Shown here piece after piece: positions 45,187-57,171 of a stretch of DNA of 64,000 nt. The stretch lies in the NCBI GenBank assembly GCA_947650365.1, contig OX393553.1:66529611-66593610 (forward strand), read 5' to 3'. Every line of letters starts with the position of its first letter. The stretch's first letter is position 1. The translations under genes were made by a program, and so were the position numbers. The stretch comes from Chamaelirium japonicum. Lineage: Eukaryota; Streptophyta; Magnoliopsida; Liliales; Melanthiaceae. The notes beneath the pieces are model-generated. The model made no database searches and was not told the origin of the DNA. It saw only the letters and a list, made by a program, of their open reading frames with translations.

Positions 45187-46034
45187 TATTCTAATTCATT
45201 CGCACATTCTATTCTAATTCATTCGTATGAGCTATTCTAATTCATTCGCACGGTCTATTCTAATTCATTCGTATGAGCTATTCTCATTCATTCGTATGAA
45301 TGTATCCATTCTAATTCATTTGTACGATCCATTCTAATTCATTCGCACGATCCATTCTAATTCATTCGTACGATCCATTCTAATTCATTTGCACGATCTA
45401 TTCTAATTCATTCGTACGATCTATTCTAATTCATTCGTACGAATGTATCTATTCTAATTTATTCATACGAGCCATTCTAATTCATTCGCACGATCCATTT
45501 TAATTCATTCGTACGATCCATTCTAATTCATTCGCACGATCTATTCGAATTCATCCGTACGAGCTATTCTAATTCATTCGTACGAATGTATCCATTCTAA
45601 TTCATTCGTACGATCCATTTTAATTCATTCGTACGATCCATTCTAATTCATTCGCACGATCTATTCTAATTCATTCGTACGAGCTATTCTAATTCATTCA
45701 TGACCCATTCTAATTCATTCGTACGATCCATTCTAATTCATTCGTACGATCCATTCTAATTCATTCGCAGGAATGTATCCATTCTAATTTATTCGCATGA
45801 TCCATTCTAATTCATTTGCATGATCTATTCTAATTCATTCGTACGAGCTATTCTAATTCAGTCATACGAATGTATCCATTCTAATTCATTCGTATGATCC
45901 ATTCTAATTCATTCGTATGATCCATTCTAATTCATTCATTCGTACGATCCATTCTAATTCATTCGTATGAATGTATCCATTCTAATTCATTCATATGATC
46001 CATTCTAATTCATTCATACAATCCATTCGCACGG
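45187..46034. repeat. 23-bp minisatellite, about 35 copies
   Basis: The core unit is ATTCTAATTCATTCGTACG plus ATCC, with variants GCACGATCT, GTACGAGCT and GTATGATCC. A longer 28-bp form ends GAATGTATCC. The long form recurs every few units (about 45300, 45430, 45590, 45775, 45870, 45970), giving a loose higher-order pattern. Confidence 0.95.
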
Positions 46035-46349
46035 ACCACAGTGCCATTAGGCATCTGACACTTGCAAACGCCTTTTAATAATATCACACAATTAAAGCCT
46101 TTTAACACATTGTCAACATGAACATGGTACTTCGCGTGGATGTGCAAGCTAGGTAGTCATATCTCATATTGATATTGAGCAGCATCTGAAGTCTTCAATG
46201 GATTGTGAATGTGCATGATGTCCTAACTCACAGATACAAACAAAAACCTTATTGAGACGGTTTTCGCTCACAAATTTCGCCAACTAAAAAGATGTTTAGC
46301 ACTAAGCTGTAACAATCTCCTCTTTTGATGTAATTTTAAGTCAAAACTT
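46035..46349 (-). other. Unassigned DNA with a Copia-like polypurine tract/LTR junction
   Basis: Read on the minus strand, AAAAGAGGAGAT is followed by TGTTACAGCTTAG with the junction at 46314, which has the form of a Copia polypurine tract next to an LTR start. If so, the DNA from 46314 leftwards, including the minisatellite, would be a minus-strand LTR into which T2 inserted. I could not find the other end or a target duplication. Confidence 0.3.
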
Positions 46350-48462
46350 TATTGGGTTTGATATGGTCTACAGCTTGTAAAACTCTGGTTTATTAATAAA
46401 TGGTTGATAGTTTGAATGGAATTGTTTATTGATACATATATGTATATATGTGTTTTGACTTCAGAACAAGGAGCCGTGGTAGCATAGTAGTCTACCTGAG
46501 TGGGAGGCTCAAGGGACTATATCTATGTGAGCCTAAATAAGTTCGTTGTTCTGATTAGGTTGGTCGTCTAATAAGGATAAGTTATTGGGATAACATAGTG
46601 TATGTGTCTCCACCATGGTTATTACCAAGCATAATGTATATAGCTGAACGGAACCAACATGGTATACAGATCAGTGATCAAACACCGATATATTAAGCTG
46701 TATCACTTAGGGTAGTCAGTCATCAATCCCGAGGAACCATGTCCGATAGACTAACTAGTTGAGTGTTAATTTGGTGCACCAATATGTGAGAGATCCAATT
46801 TGTGAGCGAATACCACGGTGCGATAGGTTACCCGGCTGACATTGCATCGGATTATCACTCCTACAGGTCATCCATATCCCATTTGGAGGTGCGTTCATTG
46901 GTTTGACATACGTCGCATTAAACACAGGCCTGGTGGTCAATAGTTGAGTTGTTAACTGAATTAGGTTGCTTAGCTAAAATAATTGGAGATGTGATACAAT
47001 GAGTCAACTTGGAGGGAACCTAGTCATCTAATCACTTGAGCCTGACAGTATTTTTCACGCTCGAATTGATTCATGGCACCGTATGGAAGGACAATGTCTT
47101 ACCACTACTAAGCGAAGAGAAGGGGTATACGAGAGAGTATAGTAAGTTTGGGTGAATTGGAGTGTAGCTTGCGTCGCACTCCGGATGGCCACACAGATTA
47201 ATCAGGCTTAGAGGACTACTAGCTAGTCGAGTTCAATTAAGAGCCACGAACCCTAGTTCCTAAAGTTTTCACTTTATCCACACCTAGTACGGATTTGTTA
47301 CTTTTTCCTATATCACTAGAAAGGAAGTTGATTCCCATAAACCCTACATCCACTTACGCTCCATGAGTGATTGGCACTAGAGTATGGTAGATGTGTATGT
47401 TAGTATATCTACTAAGGCACCCCAGAGTAATAGGAGATACTAAATGCACCCTTATCCCATGTGGACCTCACTATATGTGTGTGAAACACTAGACCATGGT
47501 AGAAGTGAGATAGTACGATTTTACTATGGACACCCCATATATTTATTTAGGGCACCCTATTGAATAGTTAAATTACTAGAGGTAGCCTATGGGTGTGAGT
47601 AAAGTCCCTAGTCAAACTAGGGTTTCCTACACACCCTAAGGGGTTGACCATACATGGCTTGTGCATGCAAGGTTATAGGCCTTTACAAGCTAAAGTATGA
47701 GCCGCAACTTGTATACGCAAGATACAAGTGGCTAATCGCATACCCTATTACTAAGGGGGTTCAAGGGGCTGGCCACATAAATGCATAAGGAAAGAGGGGG
47801 GGGGGGGGGGGGGGGGGGGCACAACTTGCTTGTGTATGGGTGTGGTGACCGACCACACCCCGTACAAGCTAGAGTGCATGGCTAGGTTTTAGGAAGAGGG
47901 GTGGCCACAACTTACTTGCGCAAAGGTTGTGGTCTCTCCTATTTAAATTGGGAGGGGGGTACAAAGGGTTAGCTCTATAACTGATCCCCCCCCCCCCCTT
48001 TTTTTATCTTCTTTCTTAGGATTTTGTTAGACAGAGGAGATAGCTTGCACGCTCGAGGCACTCAGAGATCGAGTTGTGAGAGTCCGTACTACGTGCGAGA
48101 TCAGGTGAACAAAAAGGGCAGCATCTCTTTCATGGAGGTTCTTCATCCATCTCAAGGGTCTTCATCATCCCTATGATCTTCATCCATGAGCCATTTTCAT
48201 CGACAAAGAAGAAATTCTACGTGGTTAAAAGATCCGCACGGAGGTCTGAATTTCTAACACGTAGATCTAGTGTAAATAAGAATTTGTATGAGCATGCTAG
48301 ATAATTCATTTTTCTAGATAGATCATAGGATCTTTCATGCTTAATCTACATGCACATAATATTGGTTAATACAAAATTTTAATTCAGAACACGCACTATC
48401 TACGATCTTTGGATTGGTTTTTCACTTTCGCTATGAACCTGAACCATATATTATTTCCACCA
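46350..48462 (+). mobile_element. Solo LTR related to Copia C1 (old)
   Basis: It aligns over its whole length with the C1 LTR at much lower identity. Matching parts include TTGATATGGTCTACAGCTTG, GAACGGAACCAACATGGTAT, the CACTCCGGATGGC region, AGATCAGGTGAACAAAAAGG and the end TTATTTCCACCA. Length is about 2.1 kb as in C1. Flanking 5-mers aactt (46345-46349) and aacct (48463-48467) are a near-perfect target duplication, and no internal region is attached. It contains a 24-base poly-G (47796-47819) and a poly-C run (about 47985). Much older than C1. Confidence 0.8.
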
Positions 48463-49500
48463 AACCTTATATCATTTAATTCTCAATAATAAAAATAAAA
48501 AGTTACATAACACCCTTTTTCCAAAGTGAATACATCTTTTTTAAAAATGTTATAAAGTGAATACATCCTTCTCTCATGATAGTGGAACTTACAGAAATAA
48601 TAAATGAAAAATATACACTAAACTAATATGAAGTTGTGTTTGGTTGTATATTATATCCTGCACACTAGACATAAATCATCAAATATCAAGTATTTCTCTT
48701 GTACGCAAGTGCTAGTCATGAACCAAATTGATATAGGAAGTAACAACACTTAAATATGTGTGCATGATCAGATGCAAATATATCTCAATGCCAGAAGTGG
48801 TGTCTCCAATGAGGGTAGATTTACTACTCTCACAATAACCCAACACCCCTAGTGATTTGATATGGTGGCGATGATGAGATGTCACTAGTATGCAAGAAGG
48901 AGCTGGTGGCAACTTATGCTAATTCAGAGAAGAAGCCATTGATTAGCGAGTTAGAGTCTCCAACCGACAATTAAGTGAAGGTTGGCACAGGTACACACGG
49001 CATTGTCTTCGACCTGAAATACCTAGCTAGGATTCCCAAAAAGAACATACGAGTATCCAAATGCCTATTATGAATGTCAGGAAGGCTTTTGGGAAGATAA
49101 TACCCAGCGATGACATCTACGAGTTAGACCCATAACAAGAGGATGCGGTGGTGCGCCTTCGTACGATGGCAATCAAGTATTGGAACTGGCCCCCGGACCC
49201 AAATACATTTCTTCCTGTTGTATTATAATCTTATAAACATTCTCGTAGAATCGGAAGCTCGGCAGCGCAAGTTATCAATGGAGAGCAACCGAATAACCAG
49301 AAGCGGGACACAAAGATGATTATCCCCAAGCTTTGTGACTATTTAGGGGAAGCTCGTTTGTTTGAGTGTATTTTTTCTGGTGTGATCTTAGAAGGGTTGT
49401 GGAGTTACATGTCTTGCTCTCTAGGAGCTCCTTCGCTTGCCGTTTTTCTGGTGTAACCATTTTTTCTCCTTTCTAATACAATCCTTTCTTACCGTTCAAA
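48463..49500. other. Non-coding AT-rich spacer
   Basis: I see no gene. The stretch 49440-49500 (TTTTTCTCCTTTCTAATACA and onward) looks like a 3' tail of a worn non-LTR element, but no coding part is recognisable upstream. Confidence 0.4.
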
Positions 49501-49704
49501 AAGAGAGATAGAGAGACGGCGAGTGGGACTGGCTGTAGATAGAGGGGGCGGGTGGGACCGTTTGGAGAGAGAGAAAGAGGGACTAGTTGCTCTAACTGGA
49601 GAGAGAGAGAGAGAGGACGGGTGAGGTACGTAGAAGAAAAAGAGAGGTGTTGAGGGGAGCGGTGAGGTAGAAGAGAGAGGGAGAGTGAGGAGAGGGGACC
49701 GGTG

Positions 49705-49773
<69 letters not shown>

Positions 49774-49850
49774 GAGAGTGAGGGGACGAGTGAGGTGGAA
49801 GAGAGAAATAGAGAGAGAGAGTGTGTGCCCCCCGGTACACACACAAACAC
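49501..49850. repeat. GA microsatellite and GA-rich surroundings
   Basis: Pure GA units at about 49711-49770, embedded in imperfect GAGAGAGGGACGGGTGAGG-like repeats. ORFs on both strands here are composition artefacts. Confidence 0.9.
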
Positions 49851-50771
49851 AATGTATTTGTTCTCCCTTGTAACCAAAAAAAACTTTTTTAAATTTGTTT
49901 TTTCAAAAATTCCCTTCATTTCTTATAAAAACCATATTCCTAGGATTTGTTACTTCTCCCCTTCTCCAGATGTATTTGCACTCATACTAACCCAGTCATT
50001 AGATCATGGCTATCCTTATCCCCCCATGATAAAACTGTACCGCCACATATCTCTCCAAATTATCCCCTATTCTTCCCATGTTATAGTAGATAATTACTTC
50101 CTATATAATCGTCATATATATTGGCGGTGGAATGTAATTTGTGATGGTAAATGCAGGTTTGATGGTATGCATTATAAGGAATGGATGACAACATCCAATG
50201 ACCTAATAACAACTTGTTGCCACCAAGCCTTGATATATAATAAGAAAGGCATACTGAGCCTTGGTGATGATGATTATATCTGAGCCCGCCAATATCTTGC
50301 ACCACAAAGACAAGGATCTACAACCATACCTGATATTTGTTATCTAGACCTAATGTTTTTATTTAACTGCAGTATGACTAAAGCTTTCCCTCGATATGGA
50401 TGAGATGATGTGATGATACTAGTATCGAGGACAAATACTAATCCGGGACACATGTTTTACAAGTGTCCAATAAAAACTAGTGTATGTATATGTATAAATA
50501 ATGTGAGTTAAATCAATTGGTTTAGACATATTGAATTATGTGTAAACAATATAGTTTTCCTTCTTGCAGGGATGTTGTTTCTTCTAATGGTATGATGACT
50601 CACATGGTACTTCATTTTCAATTGTTTCCACCACCAAGAACAACATCAAATGCTCTACACAAACAGAGCTGACAGATATTAAAGTCTATTTAAAAAAACA
50701 TTTCAAGTATTACTTTATATTTTGTTGTTTTAGTTTTAAATTTAATATTTGTACTGTTTTGAGGAGGAGCA
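49851..50771. other. Non-coding spacer
   Basis: I see nothing I can name. A 193-codon open frame crossing 49702-50283 starts in the GA microsatellite and shows no recognisable domain. Confidence 0.4.
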
Positions 50772-51345
50772 TGTGGGTGCAAAATTTGTCCGAGACTGCA
50801 ACCAGTCCATTTGGGCCCGTGCAACGGTCCAAATGATGAGTCCAGGCCCAAGAAGTATCGCCACAAGGCCCACAGATTGAGTGGGCCTTATTTGGAACCT
50901 GACAAAGGTCCAAATAAGGGCCCAACGAAGAGGCCCAGAACTAGCACGCCCCCAGCATTGTCATGTCATACTGTCATATCAGCACATACTTCAGCTATTA
51001 AATGACTCCTATGGCCTACAGAAAGAGGTTGGTTGGTTAGGTGGATTGATCAAGAGATGAGAGGATTCCAAAGCCAGAGCTCTTTCTAGTTTTCTTGTAG
51101 TTGCTCTGTGCAACCTCATTGTAAGAAGTTTCTCTCGGCTTGTCGAGAGAATGCTCAACCCCCCTTTTCACATGCATTATAGTACAAACCAGGCGACACC
51201 TTTCACCCGGAGACGTAGGTCGTAAGACCGAACTTTGACAACAACTCCCTTGTCATCTCTCTCTACTCTCTATCTCTATAACATACAAACCATCCACATT
51301 CAATCAAGAATTGTAAGATAAAATTTTCGATCAAGACAACACAAA
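50772..51345 (+). repeat. LTR-like fragment related to the T3 LTR
   Basis: It starts TGTGGGTGCAAAATTTG, close to the T3 LTR start TGTGGGTGCAAATTTTG (read on its minus strand), after a purine-rich GAGGAGGAGCA. It also has CCCGGAGACGTAGGTCG...GACCGAACTTTG, which aligns with the T3 segment ACGGAGACGTAGGCTTCGGC. The right end is not certain. It is probably an old solo LTR or LTR piece of a related family. Confidence 0.5.
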
Positions 51346-51927
51346 AAATTCTCTATAAAACCCTGGATGTTTTTAGTGAGTAATGGTTGTAATTATGGGA
51401 CAATGAATGAATAGATTAATGAAATATTTCATTTAGTTGGAGGACACATTAATTGTTTCTTTGTGTGCATTGTCACCATGGTTGGCCAATTTTAGTGGCA
51501 ATACTGTTTTAATACAAAGACATGCAATGTTGGTTTTTAGAGATGACGTTTTTTTAAGTGCATTATAAAGAGAATACAATATTGTAGTGAGAGAGAGCTT
51601 GTTGCTTATTGTTTAATAGGAAATTACTATTTATATATTGAATTAGAAAATATTATCTTTAGAAATATTTTGAGTATGTTAGAGAGCATGATGGACTCGG
51701 AGAGGAAAAAAAGTCTAATCACTTGAACAACTTTGACTAAAGCAAACTAGGACTTACAATTACCATATCAACTACATCCAACCAAACAACAAAGTTGCAA
51801 CTTCAGCATCAGAACTTCTTATAACCTAATAGCGTAGTTCCAGTTGCAACATTCAGAACTACATCCAACCAAATAACAATGTTTCAATTCAGCACCAAAA
51901 CTCCTTGCAAACAAACATTACATCAAG
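51346..51927. other. AT-rich spacer with a short duplicated block
   Basis: A block of about 50 bp built on ACTACATCCAACCAAA recurs about 87 bp apart (near 51767 and 51854). No gene is supported. Confidence 0.4.
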
Positions 51928-52682
51928 TGTGAGGATCCTCCTCCAACGGTATCGGATGAACAATCCGATACCGAATCGCTCCGACTGCGTGAGTCAACCA
52001 AGATCAATCGCACAAAACGATTCACTGACAAATCGATGTGGAACAAGCAATCCAACTACAAATAGAGAAATAACAAAGTAAGAGAGAAACAACCACAAAG
52101 TAATCACAGAGAGAGAGAGAGAGTCGAGAGATTTATATGGAAACCCTTGCGGGAAAAACCATAGGCGAAGACAATTAATCGATCCACTAGAACGAAGAAC
52201 GAGGCAGAGTTATAAATACCATCTAACTCCAACGAGATGAACTTCTATCGTCGAAAGCACCTCCTTCTTCTCCAAAGCCTTTCCAAACCTCTCCCAAGTT
52301 TCCTCTTCAATGCAATAACAATGCATACTCATACCCAAAACCCTAGACCACTTTATATAGTAGAGGAATAAGTTACACAAGCTTAATCCCGAGATCCCCT
52401 CAAAATAGCCAAATCTGGAAAGTCTAATCGTGCAAGACCAGGTCAAACCCGTGTCTACCAGTCACAGTCGTGCGCACGACCTGGCAAAGTCGTGCGCACG
52501 ACTGCTTGGAGCCAGACTCATCTTTTCGCTGAATGACGCATCGACAATTTCGGAAAGCTAGGTCATGCACACGACCTCTTAGGAATAGAGACTTTCAAGG
52601 ATGCATCGACTTTTTCAGAGGGTCGTGGCACGACTTTCCCAGATTGTGTGCACGACCCCTTCAGTCGAGTCATATCTCAATA
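51928..52682 (-). repeat. 3' LTR of C2
   Basis: 755 bp. The left 245 bp align with 56775-57171. The minus-strand polypurine tract AAGGTGGGGAT lies just outside its right end (52693-52683). It contains a TATA-like TATATAGTAG region (52354) and the palindromic series at 52465-52660. Confidence 0.82.
52465..52660. repeat. Palindromic GTCGTGCGCACGAC series in the C2 LTR
   Basis: The perfect 14-bp palindrome GTCGTGCGCACGAC occurs at about 52468 and 52489. Weaker forms follow (GGTCATGCACACGACC near 52561, GGTCGTGGCACGAC near 52620, TTGTGTGCACGACC near 52644). Confidence 0.8.
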
Positions 52683-52859
52683 ATCCCCACCTTAACGAGA
52701 GGTTCGAATCCTAATCCAATCGTCGTCTCCACCTGCACCCTGATGGTGCACAACAAATGCCTCTTCGGTGTCTCAAAAACACGTCAAAGCACCTTGAAGG
52801 TGCATAATTCCTCAAATCATCTTGACCAAGCTCAGGCAATGCCTAAACTTAGTCAATGG

Positions 52860-54433
52860 AACCGACTTCGTCAACATGCCGACAAAATTATCATGCGTGA
52901 AAATCTTTTTCAAAGAAATCGTCTTCTTCTTGATATGCTGCTAAACAAAGTGATAATGGATATAAATGTGCTTTCATCCATGAGTGATGGACCCGATCAT
53001 CGTTCGCCAAGTAGATAGCGCTCTGGCTATCGAAAAACATCTCCATACTAACCTGCGAAAGACCAAACTCACCCACAATGCCTCAGAGCCAAATTGCCTC
53101 CTTGGTGCCTTTCGTAATGGCCATGTATTTAGCCTCTGTCGTCAATAGTACAACTGTGTCTTGTAGGAAGGCCTTTCAACTCATCGGACTATATGCCAGC
53201 ATGAACAAATAACCTGTTATAGATCAATGCCCATCCAGGTCACTGTTGTATCGCTGATTGACTTGCCATTTGACTGAAAGAGTAACTCCAAGTCCAGTGT
53301 ACCTTGAAGGTACTATAATATCCACTTCACATCCTGTTAATGCTCCTTCCCCGGATCAGTCATATAACAACTGATCACACTGACCGCTTGTGTAATATCT
53401 GGATGAGTACATACTATGGCGTACATCAAACTGCCGACTACGCTCGCATACGGCAAACGAACCATGTAAATATGTCTGTTATCGGTGCTCAGAGATTGTA
53501 TTGCCGATAGTCGGAAGTGTGTAGTAAGAGGGATGTTAATTGGCTTAGCATCACCCATCCCATAACAAGAAACCACCTTCTGAAGATAGCTCATCTATGT
53601 CAAATGAATTGTACCATATCTTCGATCCCTGTGAATCTCCATCCTAAGAATTTTCTTCAATTCGCCCAAGTCCTTCTTCTCAAATTCATCGTTGAACTAA
53701 GATTTCAGGATGTTGATATCTGACATGCTCTTTGTAGCAATGGGCATGTCATCTACATATAAAAGAAGAAATATCAAAAAATTATCACGAAGCTTCCTGA
53801 AGTAGACGCAATGATCATACTCGCTTCTGATGTACCCAAGATCTCCCATAAATGTGTCGAATATCTTGTACCACTGTATCGATGACTGCTTGAGGCCGTA
53901 CAAAGACTTCTTCAATCGACACACATGGTCCTCCTTACCTTCCATCACGAATCCCCTAGGCTGCTGTATGTAGATAAGCTCCTCCAACTCGCCATGTAAG
54001 AACGTCGTCTTCATATCTAGCTGTTCTAGCTCGAGATCAAATAGCGTCACCATAGCTAACAAAAGACGAGCAGAGGTGTGCTTCACTACAGGTAAAAATA
54101 CCTCGTTGTTGTCAATACCTTTCTTTTCTAAGTAGCCCTTAGCTAACAATCGTGCCTTGTACCGAATACTGCCTGGAGCATCCCTTTCTTCTTGTAAATT
54201 CACTTACAGTTAATCACTTTCTGCCCTTTGGGTCTCGCAACAAGCTCCCAAGTCTGATTCTTATAAAGAGACTCAATCTCCTCACCTATGGCCGTGCCCC
54301 AGTCAACACAATCCTTGTCCTGGACTGCCTCTCGAAAAGTGATCGGCTCGTCACCATCAATAAGGGTTAGTGCATAGGCAACTAACTCCTCGTTCCTGTA
54401 TCTGATTGGAGCTCTGATAGTTTGCTTTTGCAT
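52860..54433 (-). pseudogene. Reverse transcriptase and RNase H region of C2
   Basis: RT motifs: ALTLIDGDEPITFREAVQDK, YKARLLAKGYLEKKGIDNNE, LLAMVTLFDLELEQLDMKTT, SLYGLKQSSIQWYKIFDTFM and the catalytic YVDDM. Further down, PYASVVGSLMYAIVCTHPDI and the RNase H part FFDSQSAIYLANDDRVHH. These are Copia-type. The region is heavily broken. Confidence 0.85.
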
Positions 54434-54644
54434 GCCGATTACAACGAATTGCTACATTGGAACCTAAACTGCCTTCTCTAGAGTAGTCACCTTTGTTGGA
54501 GTAGTTTGCTCTACCTTTGTAGAAACTGTAGGAGCCTGTAACTCCACCTGCAACTGATCACTGTGACTTTCATCCTCAAGATCGATCTCAAACCTCGGCC
54601 TGCTGAAAGTCTGCAGCTGAGTCTTATCGAAAGTCACATCTCTG

Positions 54645-56035
54645 CTAGTAATGAAAAGCTATGCTATTCTGGGCACCAAACCCTCTATACCCCTTAACTT
54701 TTGAAGCATAGACCAAGAATATACCCTTCTTCGCACGCGGATCCAACTTACTATCTTTAACGTGATAGTAAGCTGAATATTCAAATACTCGCAAGATCGA
54801 GTAATCCGTCGGTTTGCCTGACCAAACCTCTTTCGGAGTCTTCAAAGCAATCACAATAGTTGGTGGTCAGTTCACTAAATAGCAAGACGTGTTCATGGCA
54901 TCTACCCAAAACTCTTTACCCCATGTAGCGTGCTCGCTCGAGTAAATTATGGTTCATCCTCTCTATGGCGCCATTCTACTGAGGTGTCTTCCTGACCGTG
55001 AAGTGTTTGGCAATGCCTTCTTCTTCACAGTAGTGCTGGAACTCCTTTGATGTAAATTCTCCCCCATTGTTGCTGTGAAGACGCTTCAACTTCTTGCCAG
55101 TTTATTTCTCCATCAAAGTATTTCATTTTTGAAACATCTCGAACACCTAATCTTTGGTCTTCAAGATATAGACCCAGACCTTTCTGGAATAGTTATCCAT
55201 AAAAGAAATGAAGAACCTCGATCCTCCCATAGAAGCAACTCTGGAAGGATCCCAAATATCTACATAGATATAATATAACGTTCCTTTCATACGGTGAATC
55301 GCCGTACCAAACTTGACCCGGTATTGCTTTCCTAAACATACAGTGCTCGCAGAAGTCAAGCTTAACGTTCTTTACACATGAGAGCAAATCATGTTTGCTT
55401 AACTCGGAAAGGCCTCTCTTGCTTATATGGCCCAGACGCTTATGCCACAACTGCGACGAGATTACCTCCTGATCTTCCGTCGAAGTAGATACCGATGCAC
55501 AACCGGTAACAGTGCTCCCAGAAAGAATATAGAGGCTCCCGATATTGTCACCCTTCAAAATGGTCATAATCTCCCGAGATACCTTGAGAGCTCCACCTTA
55601 AGCCGGGAACTTACATCCTAAAGAATCAAGAGTACCAAGAGAGATAAGATTATTCTTCAAATCTGGAATGTGCCGAACATTAGTCAGAGTCCTAACAATG
55701 CCAACATACATACGAATTTTGATTTCTCACTTCCCGATGATCTTGTATGCAAAATCATTCCCCATCAAAACCGAACCACCATTCACCTCGTAATAGGAGG
55801 AGAACCAATCCCGATTGGGACACATGTGGTAGTAGCAACCATAATCTAAAATCCACTTATTATTCAGATCCCCTAGAATTGTGACCGATATAACTGCATC
55901 ATTTGATAGTTCCACCGCTACAAGAGCCTCGTCAGACGTCACCTCAGGACGTGTACTCTTCCCAGACATACTCCCCTTCGCATTTAGCTTATGGCATTTA
56001 TACTTATATGACCCCTTTTGTGACAGTAATAGCAC
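54645..56035 (-). pseudogene. Protease and integrase region of C2
   Basis: Protease: [20 protein letters not shown] and [17 protein letters not shown]. Pre-integrase: LWHKRLGHISKRGLSELSKH and DFCEHCMFRK. Integrase core: YVDIWDPSRVASMGGSRFFI, SFMDNYSRKVWVYILKTKD; then ALKTPKEVWSGKPTDYSILR at the C-terminal side. Integrase lies before RT, as in Copia. Broken. Confidence 0.85.
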
Positions 56036-56757
56036 TCCACCTCTTTTATTGATCTTGACTTAGATCTAGACTTTTCCTTGGAAGAGCCTTTATTTTCTGA
56101 CCTTCCTTTTTCCACAAACAAGCCAGAACCCTCTACCTGTGACTCTGTAATTGAGAGTTTCTTCCTGACATCATTGGATAGGAGGGTCGATGTGACTTCC
56201 TCTAGTTCAATGGTGTCCTTATAGAGCATCGTCGTAATGAGGTGCTCGTAGTGCTCTGGTAGAGAAGAGAAGGATAAGGACTTTGTTTTCTTCTTTGATG
56301 TCTACTTCGTGATTCAATAATTCAGACGTGATTCGACTGAATTCATTATGGTGCTGGTGGATGAATGTACCTTTATACGAAACTTGTAAAGTTGCTGCTT
56401 CAAGAACAATCAACTTGTAAGAGATTTTGTTATGTATCGGCTTTCTATATTCGTCCAGATCGTCACTGCAGAACTCTCATACATAACGAGGAACTTGATC
56501 TCCTTCCCCAGACAAGATGGGATCAATCTACATGCATAAAGATCAAAACTCTTCCTAATCCTCTGCCAACATATCTGCAGGCTTTGCCTTCAGACCATAA
56601 AGATATTTGTGAAGACCCTGTTGAATCAACAGATATCTGACGCTAACTTGTCATAAGGCAAAGTTAGTCTTCCTATCAAATTTCTATACGTCGATCTTGA
56701 GTTTCGATACCTTTGAATGGTTGGTTGCCATGGCAATCGATTAGGAATGATGAAGAC
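55984..56757 (-). pseudogene. gag region of C2
   Basis: The pieces HNEFSRITSELLNHEVDIKE and VLILLFSTRALRAPHYDDAL match the middle of Copia gag. [12 protein letters not shown] near 56030 marks the zinc knuckle before protease. The N-terminal third is poorly kept. Confidence 0.75.
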
Positions 56758-56759
56758 CT

Positions 56760-56772
56760 GCTCTAATGCCAG
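56760..56772 (-). other. Primer binding site of C2 (initiator tRNA-Met type)
   Basis: The minus strand reads TGGCATTAGAGC, close to the plant Copia TGGTATCAGAGC, next to the 5' LTR end. Confidence 0.75.
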
Positions 56773-56774
56773 TT

Positions 56775-57171
56775 TGTTGCGGATCCTCCTCCAATGATAT
56801 CGGATGAACAATCCGATACCGAATCGCTTCGACAGCGTGGGTCAATAAAGATCAATTGCACAAAATAATTCTCCGAAAATCGATGTGGAACAAGCAATCC
56901 AACCACAAACAGAGAAATAGCAAAGTAAGAGAGAAACAACCACAAAGCATTCACATAGAGAGAAAAGTCGAGAGATTTACGTGAAAACCCTTGCAGGAAA
57001 AACCACGAGTGAAGACGATAGATCAATCCACCAGAACGAAGAACGAGATGGAGTTTCAAGCAACGTCCAACTCCAACGAGATGAACTCCCTTCGCCGAGA
57101 GCACCTTCTTCTTCTCCAAAGCCTCTCCCAAGTTTCCTCTTCAATGCAATAACAATACACACTCATCCCCG
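56775..57171 (-). repeat. 5' LTR of C2 (visible part)
   Basis: It aligns with 51928-52332 of the other LTR (GGATCCTCCTCCAA, GATGAACAATCCGATACCGA, AAACCCTTGC). The match ends at 57171, exactly where the T3 LTR starts, which marks the insertion point. Confidence 0.85.

Larger units (their letters stand above)
51928..57171 (-). mobile_element. Ty1/Copia LTR retrotransposon C2 (interrupted by T3)
   Basis: LTRs at 51928-52682 and 56775-57171 align in direct orientation. The second stops at 57171 where T3 begins, so the rest of the 5' LTR should lie beyond the window. The minus strand reads PBS, gag, protease, integrase, RT, RNase H and polypurine tract, in Copia order. The motifs are closest to the Tnt1/Tork type, with low certainty. 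It is broken, with more than ten breaks. It is older than T3, which sits inside it. Confidence 0.88.

Noticed and set aside
48602-48640. TGTGTTTGGTTG motif as a MITE terminus
   Set aside because: I could not find a matching inverted terminal repeat or target duplication.
49440-49500. Possible 3' tail of a LINE or SINE
   Set aside because: Only a T-rich, AATACA-like tail is visible; no endonuclease, RT or RNA polymerase III boxes and no target repeat.
49702-50283. 193-codon ORF beginning ERERER
   Set aside because: It starts in the GA microsatellite and the remainder has no recognisable domain or conserved codon pattern.
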